From the NCBI GenBank assembly GCA_900473745.1, contig UCMW01000012.1, positions 1 through 42,235 on the forward strand: a stretch of 42,235 bases of DNA. Reading direction: 5' to 3'. The stretch's first letter is position 1; each line of letters opens with the position of its first letter. Shown here piece by piece: positions 1-12,292 of the stretch. The DNA comes from Hyphomicrobiales bacterium (lineage in GTDB: Bacteria; Pseudomonadota; Alphaproteobacteria; Rhizobiales; Rhizobiaceae). A program made the position numbers and the translations under genes. Below the pieces are notes generated by a model. The model was not told the DNA's origin. It ran no database searches and was given only the letters and a program-made list of their open reading frames with translations.

Positions 1-458
1 AAACCAGCAAACTGCCAATTTCCAGAGATTTTCAAGAACGAAGGACTTCGTCGCTAGCAGCGCCGCCGCCCTCGTCAGTGAGCGGATGTATAGATTCGCT
101 TCTCCGGCCAGTCAACAGGCTTCTCCGATAAAATTCCAGAAAATCGACAAGTAATTGAAAATAAAGGGTTTTGCGGAGGCTGCGATTCAAACGCGTTGAA
201 CCACCCCGGAAAACGGGCCTTTGGATCACCCTCGGAGCGGCTTCGAGGGCCGTCATGGGAGCTGGAAAGTCGTGCCGCCCATACGCGTGGGCGCGCGTGC
301 CGCGCTAATTCCATATTTGCCTGATCATAAGGGACGCTCCATCCCGCCAATTTGACGGGTCTGGGCAAAACATGAGACATGAGACCCATGATCCAGTCGA
401 CCAACAGGCCGGGGCCCTGCCCCGACGCCACAGGCAACAGGACAGGCAGCAGTACCTG
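1..458. other. Left-edge intergenic region, no supported gene
   Basis: I see no convincing gene here. A 74-codon leftward frame (256 to 32) exists, but it has no recognisable domain and no clear ribosome binding site, and it crosses an AT-rich patch (about 125-175) that looks more like promoter DNA for the rightward M23 gene. A short inverted repeat, CGCCCA...TGGGCG, lies near 275-293. No clean -35/-10 pair could be assigned by eye. Confidence 0.5.
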
Positions 459-2402
459 ATGACGACAGACCGAGACCTGATGCGCTCGCTCGGTGGCGAG
501 CCTCCAATCCTGGCGGACGGCCTTCGGGCGCCCGACCGCCGCGAAATCTCGTTGCGCTGGCTCTCGGGCACCTTCCTGACAGGCATCACCTCCTGCATCC
601 TCATGGGCGTTGCCCTCTTTGCCGCACTGGATGGCCGCCAGCAGCTCGCCATCCCCGCCGAAGCCTTCGCCCTTGCCCCTCCGGATGACGCTGCAACGCC
701 CGCAGACGATACGGTTCGCGGCGCCCGCATCTTTGCACCGAAGATTGCGGCAAGGCCCGTCGACAAGGCGATCCTCGACGTACCCACCGTCTTCAAGGAT
801 GGCGAACGCGAGGTTGTGCGCAAGTTGCCCTTCGCCCATGTGAAGATGGTGCTTGCCGCCGACTACGCCAACCAGGAGCGCTATCCGCGTTTCGATCCGC
901 TCGCGATCTTCGCCACCGACGACACGGCCCCCGCCGTCGCCAACCGCACAGGATCCCTTTACGGCTCGGACGTTGAATCCGAGGTCATCCTCAAGTCCAG
1001 CCCTTTCCCCTCCGTTCCGGACAAGCCGCTCGCCGGCGAGATGACGTTTGACGAGGTGGAGGAGAATGTGCGCTCGAACGGCTCGGTGCTCACCGACGGC
1101 GACACCCAGGTCGCCGCCCTCTACTATATCGACCCCCGGCGCTTCGACACCGAAGACACCGGGCTCGACCTCGCAGTCGGGCTTTCCGCGCGCATCGTCG
1201 AGGAAAACATGAGCGTCGCCGAGCCCGAGATCATCACGCCGATGACCCCAGAATATGCCGACGACATCCTGCCGGCCCGACGCCCGCAGTCGGTGGTCTC
1301 GCTGATGACGGCCGCCGGCTATCCCGAAGCCAAGGCCGGGGACGTCGCAGAGGCGCTCGCGCCCTTCATGAAGGACAAGGATCTCGTCGAAGGCGACATC
1401 ATCAGAGTCGGCCTTCTCCAACGCGGCGAAGAGGTCCGGCTGGTCCGCTTCTCGCTCTATCACCGCACCGAACACGTCGCGACGCTCGCCGTGAACGACG
1501 CCGGACGCCTGGTCGAGGGCACGGAGCCGCCGCAGCTCGACGCGATCGCCGGCGCCTTCAACAGCTCGCAGCCGGCCATGATGTCCGGTCGCGACCTGCC
1601 GCGCGTCTATGACGGCATCTACCGGGCCGCACTTTCCTACGGCATGAACCAGGATCTGACCGCACAGGTCATCCGCCTGCTTGCCGCCAATGTCGATTTC
1701 CAGGCGCAGCTCAAGCCATCGGACATGCTCGAAGCGGTCTTCTCCGTCACCGACGACGAGGGCCGGGCGACCGACGATAGCGAACTTCTCTATGTGCGGG
1801 CCCGTTTCGGCGACACGATCACTCAGTTCTACCGCTTCCAGGATCCTGAAGACGGCTCGATCGATTATTTCGACGAAAACGGCAAGTCGATCCGCCAGTT
1901 CCTGCTGCGCAACCCGGTCCCGAACGGCCGTTTCACCTCGGGCTTCGGCATGCGCCGACATCCCATTCTCGGCTATTCGCGCATGCATACCGGCGTCGAT
2001 TGGGCAGCCCCTCGCGGCACGCCGATCATCGCGTCGGGCAATGGCACGGTGGAAAAAGCCGGCTGGGCGTCCGGTTACGGAAACCAGACGCTGATCCGCC
2101 ATGCCAATGGTTACGTCACCTCCTACAACCACCAGAGCGGCATCGCCAAGGGCATGACCCCTGGCGCAAAGGTCAAGCAGGGCCAGGTCATCGGCTATGT
2201 CGGATCGACCGGTTCCTCGACGGGTTCGCACCTGCATTACGAGCTGATCGTCAACGGCACCAAGGTGGATGCGATGAAGGTTCGCCTGCCCGGCGGCAAG
2301 GCGCTCGAGGGCCCGGCGCTCGCCGCCTTCCAACAGGAAAGGCAGCGCATCGACACGCTCCTGCAATCGGGCGGTCGCCCCGCCCAGGTCGCAAGCCGCT
2401 GA
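459..2402 (+). CDS. M23 (LytM-type) metallopeptidase, membrane-anchored
   Basis: Probable peptidoglycan endopeptidase acting in the periplasm, about 647 residues. After a short cytoplasmic N-terminus there is one transmembrane segment (about residues 33-58), then a long mixed region, then a C-terminal M23 domain. The zinc-binding pattern is present: HTGVD starting at His510 (with Asp514), and HLH at 591-593. The frame stays open to an upstream ATG at 372, but the extra 29 codons are rich in rare AGA/AGG codons and Gln/Arg/His, so I prefer the ATG at 459; neither start has a strong Shine-Dalgarno. It stands alone on the plus strand and converges on clpB with a shared terminator. The family cleaves peptide cross-links, or, where active-site residues are lost, activates amidases. 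Here the metal ligands look intact, so an active enzyme is likely; the exact substrate is unknown. Confidence 0.9.
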   Translation: MTTDRDLMRSLGGEPPILADGLRAPDRREISLRWLSGTFLTGITSCILMGVALFAALDGRQQLAIPAEAFALAPPDDAATPADDTVRGARIFAPKIAARPVDKAILDVPTVFKDGEREVVRKLPFAHVKMVLAADYANQERYPRFDPLAIFATDDTAPAVANRTGSLYGSDVESEVILKSSPFPSVPDKPLAGEMTFDEVEENVRSNGSVLTDGDTQVAALYYIDPRRFDTEDTGLDLAVGLSARIVEENMSVAEPEIITPMTPEYADDILPARRPQSVVSLMTAAGYPEAKAGDVAEALAPFMKDKDLVEGDIIRVGLLQRGEEVRLVRFSLYHRTEHVATLAVNDAGRLVEGTEPPQLDAIAGAFNSSQPAMMSGRDLPRVYDGIYRAALSYGMNQDLTAQVIRLLAANVDFQAQLKPSDMLEAVFSVTDDEGRATDDSELLYVRARFGDTITQFYRFQDPEDGSIDYFDENGKSIRQFLLRNPVPNGRFTSGFGMRRHPILGYSRMHTGVDWAAPRGTPIIASGNGTVEKAGWASGYGNQTLIRHANGYVTSYNHQSGIAKGMTPGAKVKQGQVIGYVGSTGSSTGSHLHYELIVNGTKVDAMKVRLPGGKALEGPALAAFQQERQRIDTLLQSGGRPAQVASR

Positions 2403-2432
2403 GGCCACGCCAGCCGCATGCCGATAAAAACA

Positions 2433-2460
2433 AAACGGCGGCCCGAAAGGACCGCCGTTT
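2433..2460. terminator. Bidirectional terminator between M23 gene and clpB
   Basis: The hairpin AAACGGCGG...CCGCCGTTT has a 9-bp outer stem and further pairing inside. On the minus strand it is followed by a T-rich run (GTTTTGTTTTTA), which makes it a good terminator for clpB. On the plus strand the following sequence, CTCGTTC, is weaker, so it probably also stops the M23 transcript but less efficiently. Confidence 0.8.
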
Positions 2461-2482
2461 CTCGTTCTGACTGCAATCTCGA

Positions 2483-5086
<2,604 letters not shown>

Positions 5087-5194
5087 CGTCACTCTCCCTT
5101 GTCTCCGCCCTGCCCGCAATCGGCACAAGTCGGATGGTGTGGATGAGGCCCCCGGAAGCGGCGAACCCCGGAGCGGCAACCGCTCCCTCGACCG

Positions 5195-5225
5195 AGATAT
5201 GGGAGCGGGATTTTGCCCTTTAAAG
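5195..5225 (-). promoter_or_regulatory. Candidate heat-shock (sigma-32) promoter of clpB
   Basis: On the minus strand CTTTAA (5225-5220) is followed, after 16 nt, by CCCATATCT (5203-5195). This resembles the RpoH pattern CTTGAA / CCCATNT and lies about 110-140 nt upstream of the clpB start, where a chaperone promoter would be expected. The -35 element has one mismatch at a key G. The match was made by eye. Confidence 0.55.
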
Positions 5226-5239
5226 AGGCAGATAAACGA

Positions 5240-5267
5240 AAAACTCCGGGTGGGAGCCCGGAGTTTT
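5240..5267 (-). terminator. Terminator of the DUF4167 gene
   Basis: A perfect 11-bp stem, AAAACTCCGGG / CCCGGAGTTTT, with a 6-nt loop sits 28 nt downstream of the DUF4167 stop. On the minus strand it runs into TTTTTCG, a good intrinsic terminator. It lies immediately before the clpB heat-shock promoter and so insulates clpB from upstream transcription. Confidence 0.85.
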
Positions 5268-5294
5268 ACAATCGTCAAATGGAGCGGGAAAAGC

Positions 5295-6062
5295 TCATTC
5301 GGAAGCAACGTCGGCGAGAGCAGGTGCTTCGCCGCCGTCGCCATTGTCACCGCCTTCGCCACCCTCTTCAGCACCGGCGCTGCGGCGCGGCTGACGGCGC
5401 GGGCGGTTGCCGGCATTACGGCGACGCGGCTGACGTTCGCCGCTGGCTTCCGCTGCACTTTCGGCAGCAGCCGCGACGGCTTCTGCCGGCATGTCTTCAA
5501 GCACCGGCTGCGGGCCGGAACCGGCGATCTCAGGCTGCGGCTGAGCCTGGGGTTGCGGCTGCGGCTGCGGCTGACGCTCCCGCCGCTCATTCTGCTGCGA
5601 GCGATTGTGCTGCTGCGGCTGCGGCGGCTGTTGCTGCGGCGCCTGCTGGTTGCCGCGATCATTGCCCTGGCCGGAATTGTCGTCAGAGCCGTCGAAGTCC
5701 TCGCCGTCCCGCTCGTTGTAATCCTGGCGGTCGTCGCCACCCTCACGATCGTCACGCTGGAAGCGCTCCTGCATCTGCGACTGAGCGGCCGCAATGATGC
5801 GGTTATAGTGCTCGGCATGCTGCAGGTAGTTTTCCGCCATGACGCGGTCGCCGGCGCTCTGGGCGTCGCGAGCGAGCGTCGAATATTTCTCGGCGATATG
5901 CTGGGCGGTGCCGCGGATCTTCACATCTGGGCCGGAGCTGTCATAGGTCCGGGTGAGCGGGTTCTGGCCCTTGCGGTTGAAATTGTTGTTTCCACCGCCG
6001 CCGCCACCGCCGCCATTGTTGTTACGCCCCCGACCACGCTTGTTTTGCTGTCCTGGCCTCAT
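5295..6062 (-). CDS. DUF4167 domain protein, low-complexity, possible RNA binder
   Basis: A 255-residue protein of unknown function, conserved in alphaproteobacteria. The N-terminus is Arg/Asn/Gly-rich with a run of eight glycines (about 17-24). Next comes the conserved DUF4167 core (about residues 35-100, including a helical stretch TAQHIAEKYSTLARDA). The rest is disordered: an acidic Asp/Glu segment, Gln/Pro repeats (about 145-180), then a basic Arg-rich stretch near the end. The start at 6062 has an AGGTGAAG ribosome site five bases upstream. The basic, Gly-rich ends and the position next to prfA/prmC suggest an RNA- or ribosome-associated role, but that is inference. The DNA is repetitive (CGGCTG repeats near 5550-5645), which explains long open frames on the opposite strand. 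Confidence 0.85.
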   Translation of the reverse strand: MRPGQQNKRGRGRNNNGGGGGGGGNNNFNRKGQNPLTRTYDSSGPDVKIRGTAQHIAEKYSTLARDAQSAGDRVMAENYLQHAEHYNRIIAAAQSQMQERFQRDDREGGDDRQDYNERDGEDFDGSDDNSGQGNDRGNQQAPQQQPPQPQQHNRSQQNERRERQPQPQPQPQAQPQPEIAGSGPQPVLEDMPAEAVAAAAESAAEASGERQPRRRNAGNRPRRQPRRSAGAEEGGEGGDNGDGGEAPALADVASE

Positions 6063-6392
6063 AGATGCTTCACCTGAATGTCTTTGTTGTGCTGATAAAG
6101 GGTAACGTCATTGGCTCTGGTTGAACCGGACCAAGTCTATGCGCGCCGCCGACAGACCGCGCTCTCGCCTTGCTCGCCGCTGGTGAAAGTCGAGTTTACT
6201 GAGTACGCATCGGTCCTATCGTGCTTCGCGGAGTTCGATAGCGAACCTTTTTCGAAGCCGGCCCAGTCGCGAACGAATCCTCGTTCTTTCCCCGCCGCCC
6301 GTTGCGTGCCCGCAAACTATTACGCTTCATCCGGAAAACCAAGCCTTTTTCTGGCTTTCCTGCAATTATCCTTAGCAGCCGCAGCAAACGGG
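6063..6392. other. Intergenic region between prmC and the DUF4167 gene
   Basis: 330 bases without a supported gene. Short open frames on both strands (for example 6111-6461 plus and 6387-6196 minus) have no family resemblance or good start signals. A weak minus-strand hairpin, AAGCC...GGCTT (6341-6357), followed by GGTTTTCC could end the prmC transcript. The part near 6063-6250 presumably carries the DUF4167 promoter, but I could not pick a convincing -35/-10 pair. Confidence 0.5.
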
Positions 6393-7268
6393 CTAATTAA
6401 GCTTCGGCGCAAACACCAGAACACGGTCGTTGCCGCCATAGTCGCGACGTTCTTCGAGTAGAGAAAATCCAGCCTCTTCAAAGATTTGCGTCACCTCATC
6501 CCGCTGGTCGAAACCGATTTCCAGGCCGACCAGGCCGTGATCCTCGAGATGCTCCAGTGCCTCTGCCGCGATCGCACGATAGGCGTCCAGACCATCCGGG
6601 CCACCGTCAAGCGCATCCATCGGATCGAATTTCGTCACCTCAGGCTCCAGCCCCACCACCACTTCGCTCCGGATATAAGGCGGATTGGAGATGATGATGT
6701 CGAAACGTTCCGATGTCTTCTCGAACCACGGACCTGCTCGTGTCGTGAAACGCGACGCAAGCCCGTTGCGCTCGGCATTGGCCTCGGCCGTCTTCAAGGC
6801 ATCCTCGGAAATATCGATGCCCATGGCCTCGGCCTCCGGGCATTCCTGAAGCAGGGCAAGAGCAATCGCTCCGGTGCCCGTCCCGAGATCGACGATCTTC
6901 GGCTTTAAACCTTGAGCGACCATAGATCGAAGATGTGTCAGGATCACGTCGACGAGGATCTCGGTATCCGGTCTCGGCTCCAGCGTGCCCTCGGATAGCG
7001 CGAGATCGAGACCATAAAAGTCGCGCCGTCCGAGAATGCGATAGACGGGCTCCCGCGCGAGCCGCCGGACGATGGCCTCTTCCACACATGCCGCGAGGTC
7101 TGCAGCCACTGGCTTGTTGCCATCCAGCAGAAGGTCCGTCGGGCTCAGGTCCAATAGACCACAGATCAGCACCCGCGCATCCGTCGCCGCATCGACTAGC
7201 CCGGCCGCTTCGAAGCGCCGCCGCGCCTCGGCCATCAGCAACCTTGCGGACGGCGCCACGCCACTCAC
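6393..7268 (-). CDS. prmC: Release factor glutamine methyltransferase PrmC
   Basis: SAM-dependent enzyme that methylates the Gln of the GGQ motif in release factors RF1/RF2 and so speeds translation termination. It has 291 residues with an N-terminal helical domain (1-95) and a Rossmann methyltransferase domain: SAM loop DLGTGTG at 127-133 and the diagnostic NPPY catalytic motif at 195-198. The start is GTG at 7268, and its last two bases are shared with the prfA stop (GTGA overlap), so the two are translationally coupled. Enzyme and substrate are encoded side by side, the usual arrangement. Confidence 0.96.
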   Translation of the reverse strand: MSGVAPSARLLMAEARRRFEAAGLVDAATDARVLICGLLDLSPTDLLLDGNKPVAADLAACVEEAIVRRLAREPVYRILGRRDFYGLDLALSEGTLEPRPDTEILVDVILTHLRSMVAQGLKPKIVDLGTGTGAIALALLQECPEAEAMGIDISEDALKTAEANAERNGLASRFTTRAGPWFEKTSERFDIIISNPPYIRSEVVVGLEPEVTKFDPMDALDGGPDGLDAYRAIAAEALEHLEDHGLVGLEIGFDQRDEVTQIFEEAGFSLLEERRDYGGNDRVLVFAPKLN

Positions 7269-8344
7269 TGGTTTTCGCCGAGTTGTGCGAGCTGCCCGGC
7301 CTGATAGTCGGAAATCAGCGCATCGAGCATTTCGTCGAGATCGCCTTCGATCATCCGGTCGAGCTTGTAGAGCGTCAGGTTGATCCGGTGATCGGTCACC
7401 CGCCCCTGCGGGAAGTTATAGGTGCGGATGCGCTCCGACCGGTCGCCCGAGCCGACCTGGCTCTTGCGGTTCGCCGACCTTTCGCTATCCAGCTTCTGCC
7501 GCTCGATGTCGTAAAGCCTGGAACGCAGAACCTGCATCGCCTTTGCGCGGTTCTGGTGTTGCGACTTCTCGGAAGACGTTACGATCAGCCCGGTCGGCAG
7601 GTGGGTGATGCGCACCGCCGAGTCCGTGGTGTTGACGTGCTGGCCACCGGCGCCCGACGCACGCATCGTGTCGATGCGGATATCCTCGGGCTTGATCTCG
7701 ATGTCGATGTCTTCGGCCTCCGGGAGAACGGCAACGGTTGCCGCAGACGTATGAATGCGCCCGCTCGCTTCCGTTTCCGGCACCCGCTGAACGCGGTGAA
7801 CGCCGGATTCGAACTTCAGCTTGGAGAACACGCCCCGCCCGCTGATCGTTGCGATGATTTCCTTGTAGCCGCCCGCTTCCCCCTCGCTGGCGGAGAGCAC
7901 CTCCACCTTCCAGCCCTTGGTCGAGGCAAAGCGCTCATACATGCGAAAGAGATCGCCGGCAAAGAGGGCCGCCTCGGAGCCGCCAGTGCCTGCGCGGATT
8001 TCCAGGATGGCACTCTTCTCGTCGGCGGCATCCTTCGGCAGGAGCAGGATCTGCATCTCGCCTTCGAGCGCCTCGATCCGGCTTTCGATCTCGGGCAATT
8101 CCATCTCGGCGAGATCGCGCATCTCACGGTCCGTCGCTTTGTCTGACAGCATGGCGCGCAAACCGTCGGCCTCGTCGATTGCAGCCTGGTATTCGCGGAT
8201 CTTCTTCACGACCGGCTCGAGCTCGGAATACTCCGAGGCGAGCTTCACATAGACATCGGCTGCCGGTCCCGCCGACATTCGCGCCTCGATCTCGCCGAAG
8301 CGGCGTTCGAGTTCGCGCATTTTCTCGACAGGAAGCTTCGCCAC
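7265..8344 (-). CDS. prfA: Peptide chain release factor 1
   Basis: Recognises UAA and UAG stop codons in the ribosomal A site and triggers peptide release. It has 359 residues, full length. The GGQ catalytic motif lies at 233-235 within GAGGQHVN. The codon-recognition tripeptide region is PET at 189-191, in the position of the RF1 PxT motif and distinct from SPF of RF2. The start codon read here is GTG at 8344 ([10 protein letters not shown]), with GGAG about ten bases upstream. It lies 39 nt behind ptsP on the same strand and overlaps prmC. Confidence 0.97.
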   Translation of the reverse strand: MAKLPVEKMRELERRFGEIEARMSAGPAADVYVKLASEYSELEPVVKKIREYQAAIDEADGLRAMLSDKATDREMRDLAEMELPEIESRIEALEGEMQILLLPKDAADEKSAILEIRAGTGGSEAALFAGDLFRMYERFASTKGWKVEVLSASEGEAGGYKEIIATISGRGVFSKLKFESGVHRVQRVPETEASGRIHTSAATVAVLPEAEDIDIEIKPEDIRIDTMRASGAGGQHVNTTDSAVRITHLPTGLIVTSSEKSQHQNRAKAMQVLRSRLYDIERQKLDSERSANRKSQVGSGDRSERIRTYNFPQGRVTDHRINLTLYKLDRMIEGDLDEMLDALISDYQAGQLAQLGENQ

Positions 8345-8383
8345 CCTTTACTCCAGGTCAGTCGCCAGAATCAGTCGTCAAAG

Positions 8384-10651
8384 TCAGACGGGGATATTGT
8401 GCTCTTCCGCATGGCGGACAAGCAGGTCGCGCACTGACACGCCCGGGGTGTCGTCGTCAAGCGCAGCCGTCAGAACCTCGGACAACCGACCGATATCAAG
8501 CCCGAGCAGCATCGCCTTGACCGGACCGATTGCCGTCGGTGACATCGAGATCGATCGGAATCCGATCCCGAGCAGCGCCATGGCCGAGAGCGGCTTGGAC
8601 GCCATCTCCCCGCACAGCGTCACCGGCGTCTTGTTCCGCTCTCCGGCACGGACGATGTCCCGGAGGATCCGGAGGAACGGCCGCCCGAGCACGTCGAAAC
8701 GATCGGACACACGCGCATTGCCACGGTCGACGGCCATCGCGAACTGGAACAGGTCATTCGACCCGACCGAGACGAAATCCACTTCGTCCATCAACTCGTC
8801 GAGCTGCCAGAGCAGCGCCGGCACTTCGAGCATGGCGCCGAACTGCAGCTTCTTCGGCAGCTGATGGCCGAACTTGGAGATGTGCTGGATCTCCTTCTGC
8901 ATCAGTTCGCGCACGGCCCGGATTTCCGAGACTTCGGTCACCATCGGCAGCATCATCTTGAGCTCTGCGCCGGAGGCAGCCTTCAGAAGTGCGCGCAGTT
9001 GGGTGCGCAACAGACCGGGACGGTCGAGCGAAAGGCGGATCGCCCGCCAGCCGAGCGCGGGGTTTTCTTCTTCCTGAGAGCGGAAATAGGGAACGACCTT
9101 GTCACCGCCAATATCGAGGGTGCGGAAGGTCACCGGGCGCCCAGCCGCTTGCTTCAGAACGTTGCGATAGAAGCTCTCCTGCTCCTCGCCCTTCGGCATG
9201 GTCGAGGAGATCATGAACTGCAATTCGGTCCTGAACAGCCCGATGCCATCGGCACCGGAATCGGCAAGCTGCGGCAGGTCGACAAGCAGACCGGCATTCA
9301 TCTGCAGCTTGATCCGATGCCCGTCCTTCGTGACAGGTTCGACATCGCGCAACGCGCGGAACTGTTCCTGCCGCTTGGCCCTGAGCTTGACCTTTTCCTC
9401 ATAGGCCTTCTGCAGATCGGCAACCGGGCGCACATGCACCTTGCCATCGTCACCATCGATAATGACGGGATCACCATTTTCGGCAAGCGCCACGGCACCC
9501 GCCGCCTGGCCGACGACCGCAATGCCCATGGCGCGCGCAACGATCACGACATGGCTGGTGACGGCCCCTTCTTCGAGCACGAGGCCGCGCAGGTTGGCAC
9601 GGGGATAATCGAGAAGCTCGGCCGCCCCCATGGCGCGCGCAAAGACGATCGCGTCGTTCGGGAAACCCTCGGCAGCGCTATGCGGCGAAAAGCCGGTCAG
9701 CTGGCGCAGCAAACGGTTCGCCAGATCGTCGAAATCATGCATTCGTTCGCGCAGATAGGGATCGGTCAGGCGCATCATCCGCGCCTTGGTGTCACTCTGC
9801 ACCTTCTCGACCGCAGCTTCTGCTGTCAGGCCGTTGTGGATCGCCTCCTCCATGCGCCGCACCCAGCCCTGGTCATGGGCGAACATGCGGTAGGTTTCGA
9901 GCACGTCGCGATGCTCGCCTTCCATGGAGATTTCGCGTCGCGACAGCATGTCGTCGATCGAAATGCGAAGCGATCCCAGCGCATCGGCCAGTCGGCGGAT
10001 TTCCGTCTCGCTGTCTTCGTTCAAGAGATTGGTGACGACGATGCGCGGCTCGTGCAGCACGACATAGCCGAGGCCAATGCCTTCCGAATAGCCGTCACCA
10101 TCGATCGAGACCGGCCGCGTCAGGTCGAGTTCGAGCCCCGGCCGTGTGATCTTCTTCAGTTCGCCGGTGGCGATCATCTCGGCCAGCACCATCGCGGTCG
10201 TTTCAAGCGCTTCGAGCTCGTCTTCGCGATAATTGCGCTGCGCCTTGTTCTGCACGACGAGAACGCCGAGGCTTCGCCCGGCCCGCAGGATCGGCACGCC
10301 GAGGAAGGAGTGATAGATCTCTTCGCCAGTTTCAGGGAGATAGCGGAAGGCCGGATGCGCCTGGGCATCGGAGAGATTGAGCGACTGCGCGGATGCCGCA
10401 ATCGTGCCCACGAGACCCTGGCCCATCTTCAGCTGAGCCAGGTGAACCGCGTCCTTGTTCAGACCTTCGGTGGCATAGAGTTCGAGAACACCGTCGGAAC
10501 GGAGGACATAGGCGGAGCACACCTCTGCGACCATGTTGTTCGCGATCTGACGAACGATCCGGTCCAGTCGCTCCTGCGGCTCGAGCGGCTCCGCCATCAA
10601 TTCGCGCAGCCGCTTGAGGAGGACGCGGGGACCCGCAGAAAGGTCTCTCAT
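8384..10651 (-). CDS. ptsP: Nitrogen-PTS enzyme I (PtsP, EI-Ntr)
   Basis: Phosphoenolpyruvate-protein phosphotransferase that starts the nitrogen-related phosphorelay (EI-Ntr to NPr to EIIA-Ntr). It has 755 residues, full length. Order: GAF domain (about 25-160) that in relatives binds glutamine, PEP-utiliser N-terminal domain (about 185-310), the phosphohistidine swivel domain with the active His367 in GAVTSHVVIVARA, and a C-terminal PEP-binding TIM barrel (about 440-720; motifs GLFRTELQFM and VDFVSVGSNDLFQF). A GGAAGTGGAG purine stretch precedes the ATG. It follows lysC by 86 nt with no terminator between them, so co-transcription with lysC and prfA/prmC is likely. No NPr or EIIA gene is in the window. 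Confidence 0.95.
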   Translation of the reverse strand: MRDLSAGPRVLLKRLRELMAEPLEPQERLDRIVRQIANNMVAEVCSAYVLRSDGVLELYATEGLNKDAVHLAQLKMGQGLVGTIAASAQSLNLSDAQAHPAFRYLPETGEEIYHSFLGVPILRAGRSLGVLVVQNKAQRNYREDELEALETTAMVLAEMIATGELKKITRPGLELDLTRPVSIDGDGYSEGIGLGYVVLHEPRIVVTNLLNEDSETEIRRLADALGSLRISIDDMLSRREISMEGEHRDVLETYRMFAHDQGWVRRMEEAIHNGLTAEAAVEKVQSDTKARMMRLTDPYLRERMHDFDDLANRLLRQLTGFSPHSAAEGFPNDAIVFARAMGAAELLDYPRANLRGLVLEEGAVTSHVVIVARAMGIAVVGQAAGAVALAENGDPVIIDGDDGKVHVRPVADLQKAYEEKVKLRAKRQEQFRALRDVEPVTKDGHRIKLQMNAGLLVDLPQLADSGADGIGLFRTELQFMISSTMPKGEEQESFYRNVLKQAAGRPVTFRTLDIGGDKVVPYFRSQEEENPALGWRAIRLSLDRPGLLRTQLRALLKAASGAELKMMLPMVTEVSEIRAVRELMQKEIQHISKFGHQLPKKLQFGAMLEVPALLWQLDELMDEVDFVSVGSNDLFQFAMAVDRGNARVSDRFDVLGRPFLRILRDIVRAGERNKTPVTLCGEMASKPLSAMALLGIGFRSISMSPTAIGPVKAMLLGLDIGRLSEVLTAALDDDTPGVSVRDLLVRHAEEHNIPV

Positions 10652-10737
10652 CCCGATTTTGCTCCACTTCCCATAGGTCAGCGGATTGTTACCCTTGCCT
10701 TTTCAGGGGTCGGGTCACGCGTGTCCGCTCTCAGGAA

Positions 10738-12012
10738 TCAATTCTTATCCAGACCGTAGCAGGAATGCAAAGTCCGAACCGCAAGCTCGGCATAGGGACC
10801 GTCGATCAGGATGGAGATCTTGATCTCGGAGGTCGTGATCGCCTTGATGTTGATGCCCTTCTCGGCAAGCGCGCGGAAAGCGGTCGCGGCAACGCCGGCG
10901 TGGCTGCGCATGCCGATCCCGATGACGGAAACCTTCACGAGACCCTTCTCGCTCTGGACGACGTCGAAGCCGATCTTCTCCTTGTTGGAGCCGAGAACGG
11001 CCAGCGCCTTGTCCACGTCGCCCGAGGGCACGGTGAAGGTCATGTCGGTCTTCGAACCATCTTCCGAGATGTTCTGGACGATCATATCGACATTGATGTG
11101 GGATTCGGCGAGCGGCCCGAAGATCGCAGCCGATACACCCGGCCGGTCGGCCAGGCGGCGCAGCGAAATCTGGGCTTCATCCTTGGCATAGGCAATACCG
11201 GTGACGACTTCCTGTTCCACGATCTCTTCCTCATCGCAAATCAATGTACCGGGCGGATTCATCAGATCGCCCATGCCCGGTGCATCGGGATCTTCAAAGC
11301 TTGAGCGCACGAAGGTACGGACCTTGTGCACCATGGCGAGTTCGACCGAGCGGACCTGCAGCACCTTGGCGCCGAGCGAGGCCATTTCGAGCATTTCCTC
11401 GAACGCGATCTTCTTCAGGCGGCGTGCCTTCGGCTCGATGCGCGGATCGGTCGTGTAGACGCCATCGACGTCGGTATAGATGTCGCAGCGATCGGCCTTC
11501 ACGCCGGCGGCAATCGCCACGGCCGAGGTATCAGAGCCGCCACGGCCGAGCGTCGCGATGCGGTTGTCCGGGCCGATGCCCTGAAAACCGGCAACGACGG
11601 CCACCTGGCCCTCGCCCATGCGACGAATGATTTCGGTGCCGTCAATCTCCTGAATGCGAGCCGCACCATGGGCATTGTCGGTCTTGATCGGGATCTGCCA
11701 GCCCTGCCAGGAACGGGCATTGATGTCCATCGACTGGAGCGCGATGGCCAGCAGGCCGGCGGTCACCTGTTCACCGGAGGCGACGACAGCGTCGTATTCG
11801 CGCGCATCGTAGAAGGGCGAAGCGGCACCGGCGACCTTGGGCATGTTTTGCACCCAGTCGACCAGCTCGTTCGTCTTGCCGGACATGGCCGAGACAACAA
11901 CGGCCACTTCGTGACCCGCATCCACTTCGCGTTTCACATGGCGCGCGACATTGTAGATGCGATCCAGATTGGCGACGGATGTCCCGCCGAACTTCATGAC
12001 GATGCGAGCCAT
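10738..12012 (-). CDS. lysC: Aspartate kinase
   Basis: Phosphorylates L-aspartate, the first step to lysine, threonine, methionine and diaminopimelate. It has 424 residues, the size of monofunctional class kinases. The N-terminal kinase domain opens with KFGGTSVAN (about 7-15); two ACT regulatory domains follow from about residue 265 to the end and are the site of feedback inhibition by lysine/threonine in the family. The start at 12012 is the natural family start, although its ribosome site is weak. Its upstream region (12013-12292) is shared with the divergent lpiA gene. It heads the leftward lysC-ptsP-prfA-prmC block. Confidence 0.97.
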   Translation of the reverse strand: MARIVMKFGGTSVANLDRIYNVARHVKREVDAGHEVAVVVSAMSGKTNELVDWVQNMPKVAGAASPFYDAREYDAVVASGEQVTAGLLAIALQSMDINARSWQGWQIPIKTDNAHGAARIQEIDGTEIIRRMGEGQVAVVAGFQGIGPDNRIATLGRGGSDTSAVAIAAGVKADRCDIYTDVDGVYTTDPRIEPKARRLKKIAFEEMLEMASLGAKVLQVRSVELAMVHKVRTFVRSSFEDPDAPGMGDLMNPPGTLICDEEEIVEQEVVTGIAYAKDEAQISLRRLADRPGVSAAIFGPLAESHINVDMIVQNISEDGSKTDMTFTVPSGDVDKALAVLGSNKEKIGFDVVQSEKGLVKVSVIGIGMRSHAGVAATAFRALAEKGINIKAITTSEIKISILIDGPYAELAVRTLHSCYGLDKN

Positions 12013-12292
12013 AGACTTGAACCATATGCCCTAGAAAGACGCCGGAACCCGGCACGAAAATGATCACCCGGGCGCAAAGCCTCGGGCTGGCCGGGCTTTT
12101 AGTCTATCTGGTTCAGTGGCGCAACGGCCACTTGCCCCCCAAACGGTACGGCAGACCGCGGATTTTCGATACGCCGAGCCTCGGTGGGACCCTGCCTTAA
12201 TTTGGTTCGAATTCGGGAGCCAACCATGCTGCGACGCCCGGGCTGGGAGGCTGGACCGTCGCATAAGGTCGACCGATACCGGATAGGGTGTC

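Noticed and set aside
75..2408. Very long open frame on the minus strand opposite the M23 gene (777 codons)
   Set aside because: It is the mirror of a GC-rich coding gene. It has no recognisable domain, and the plus-strand gene has clear M23 motifs. Similar mirrors oppose clpB (2789-5146), ptsP (8864-10759) and secA (29265-27934).
5540..5650. Tandem repeat of GCGGCTG units as a DNA repeat element
   Set aside because: It is the coding DNA of the Gln/Pro-rich tract in the DUF4167 protein.
12013..12292. Lysine riboswitch or attenuator before lysC
   Set aside because: No lysine-riboswitch-like architecture or leader peptide with Lys/Thr runs could be seen; the region is a divergent promoter space.
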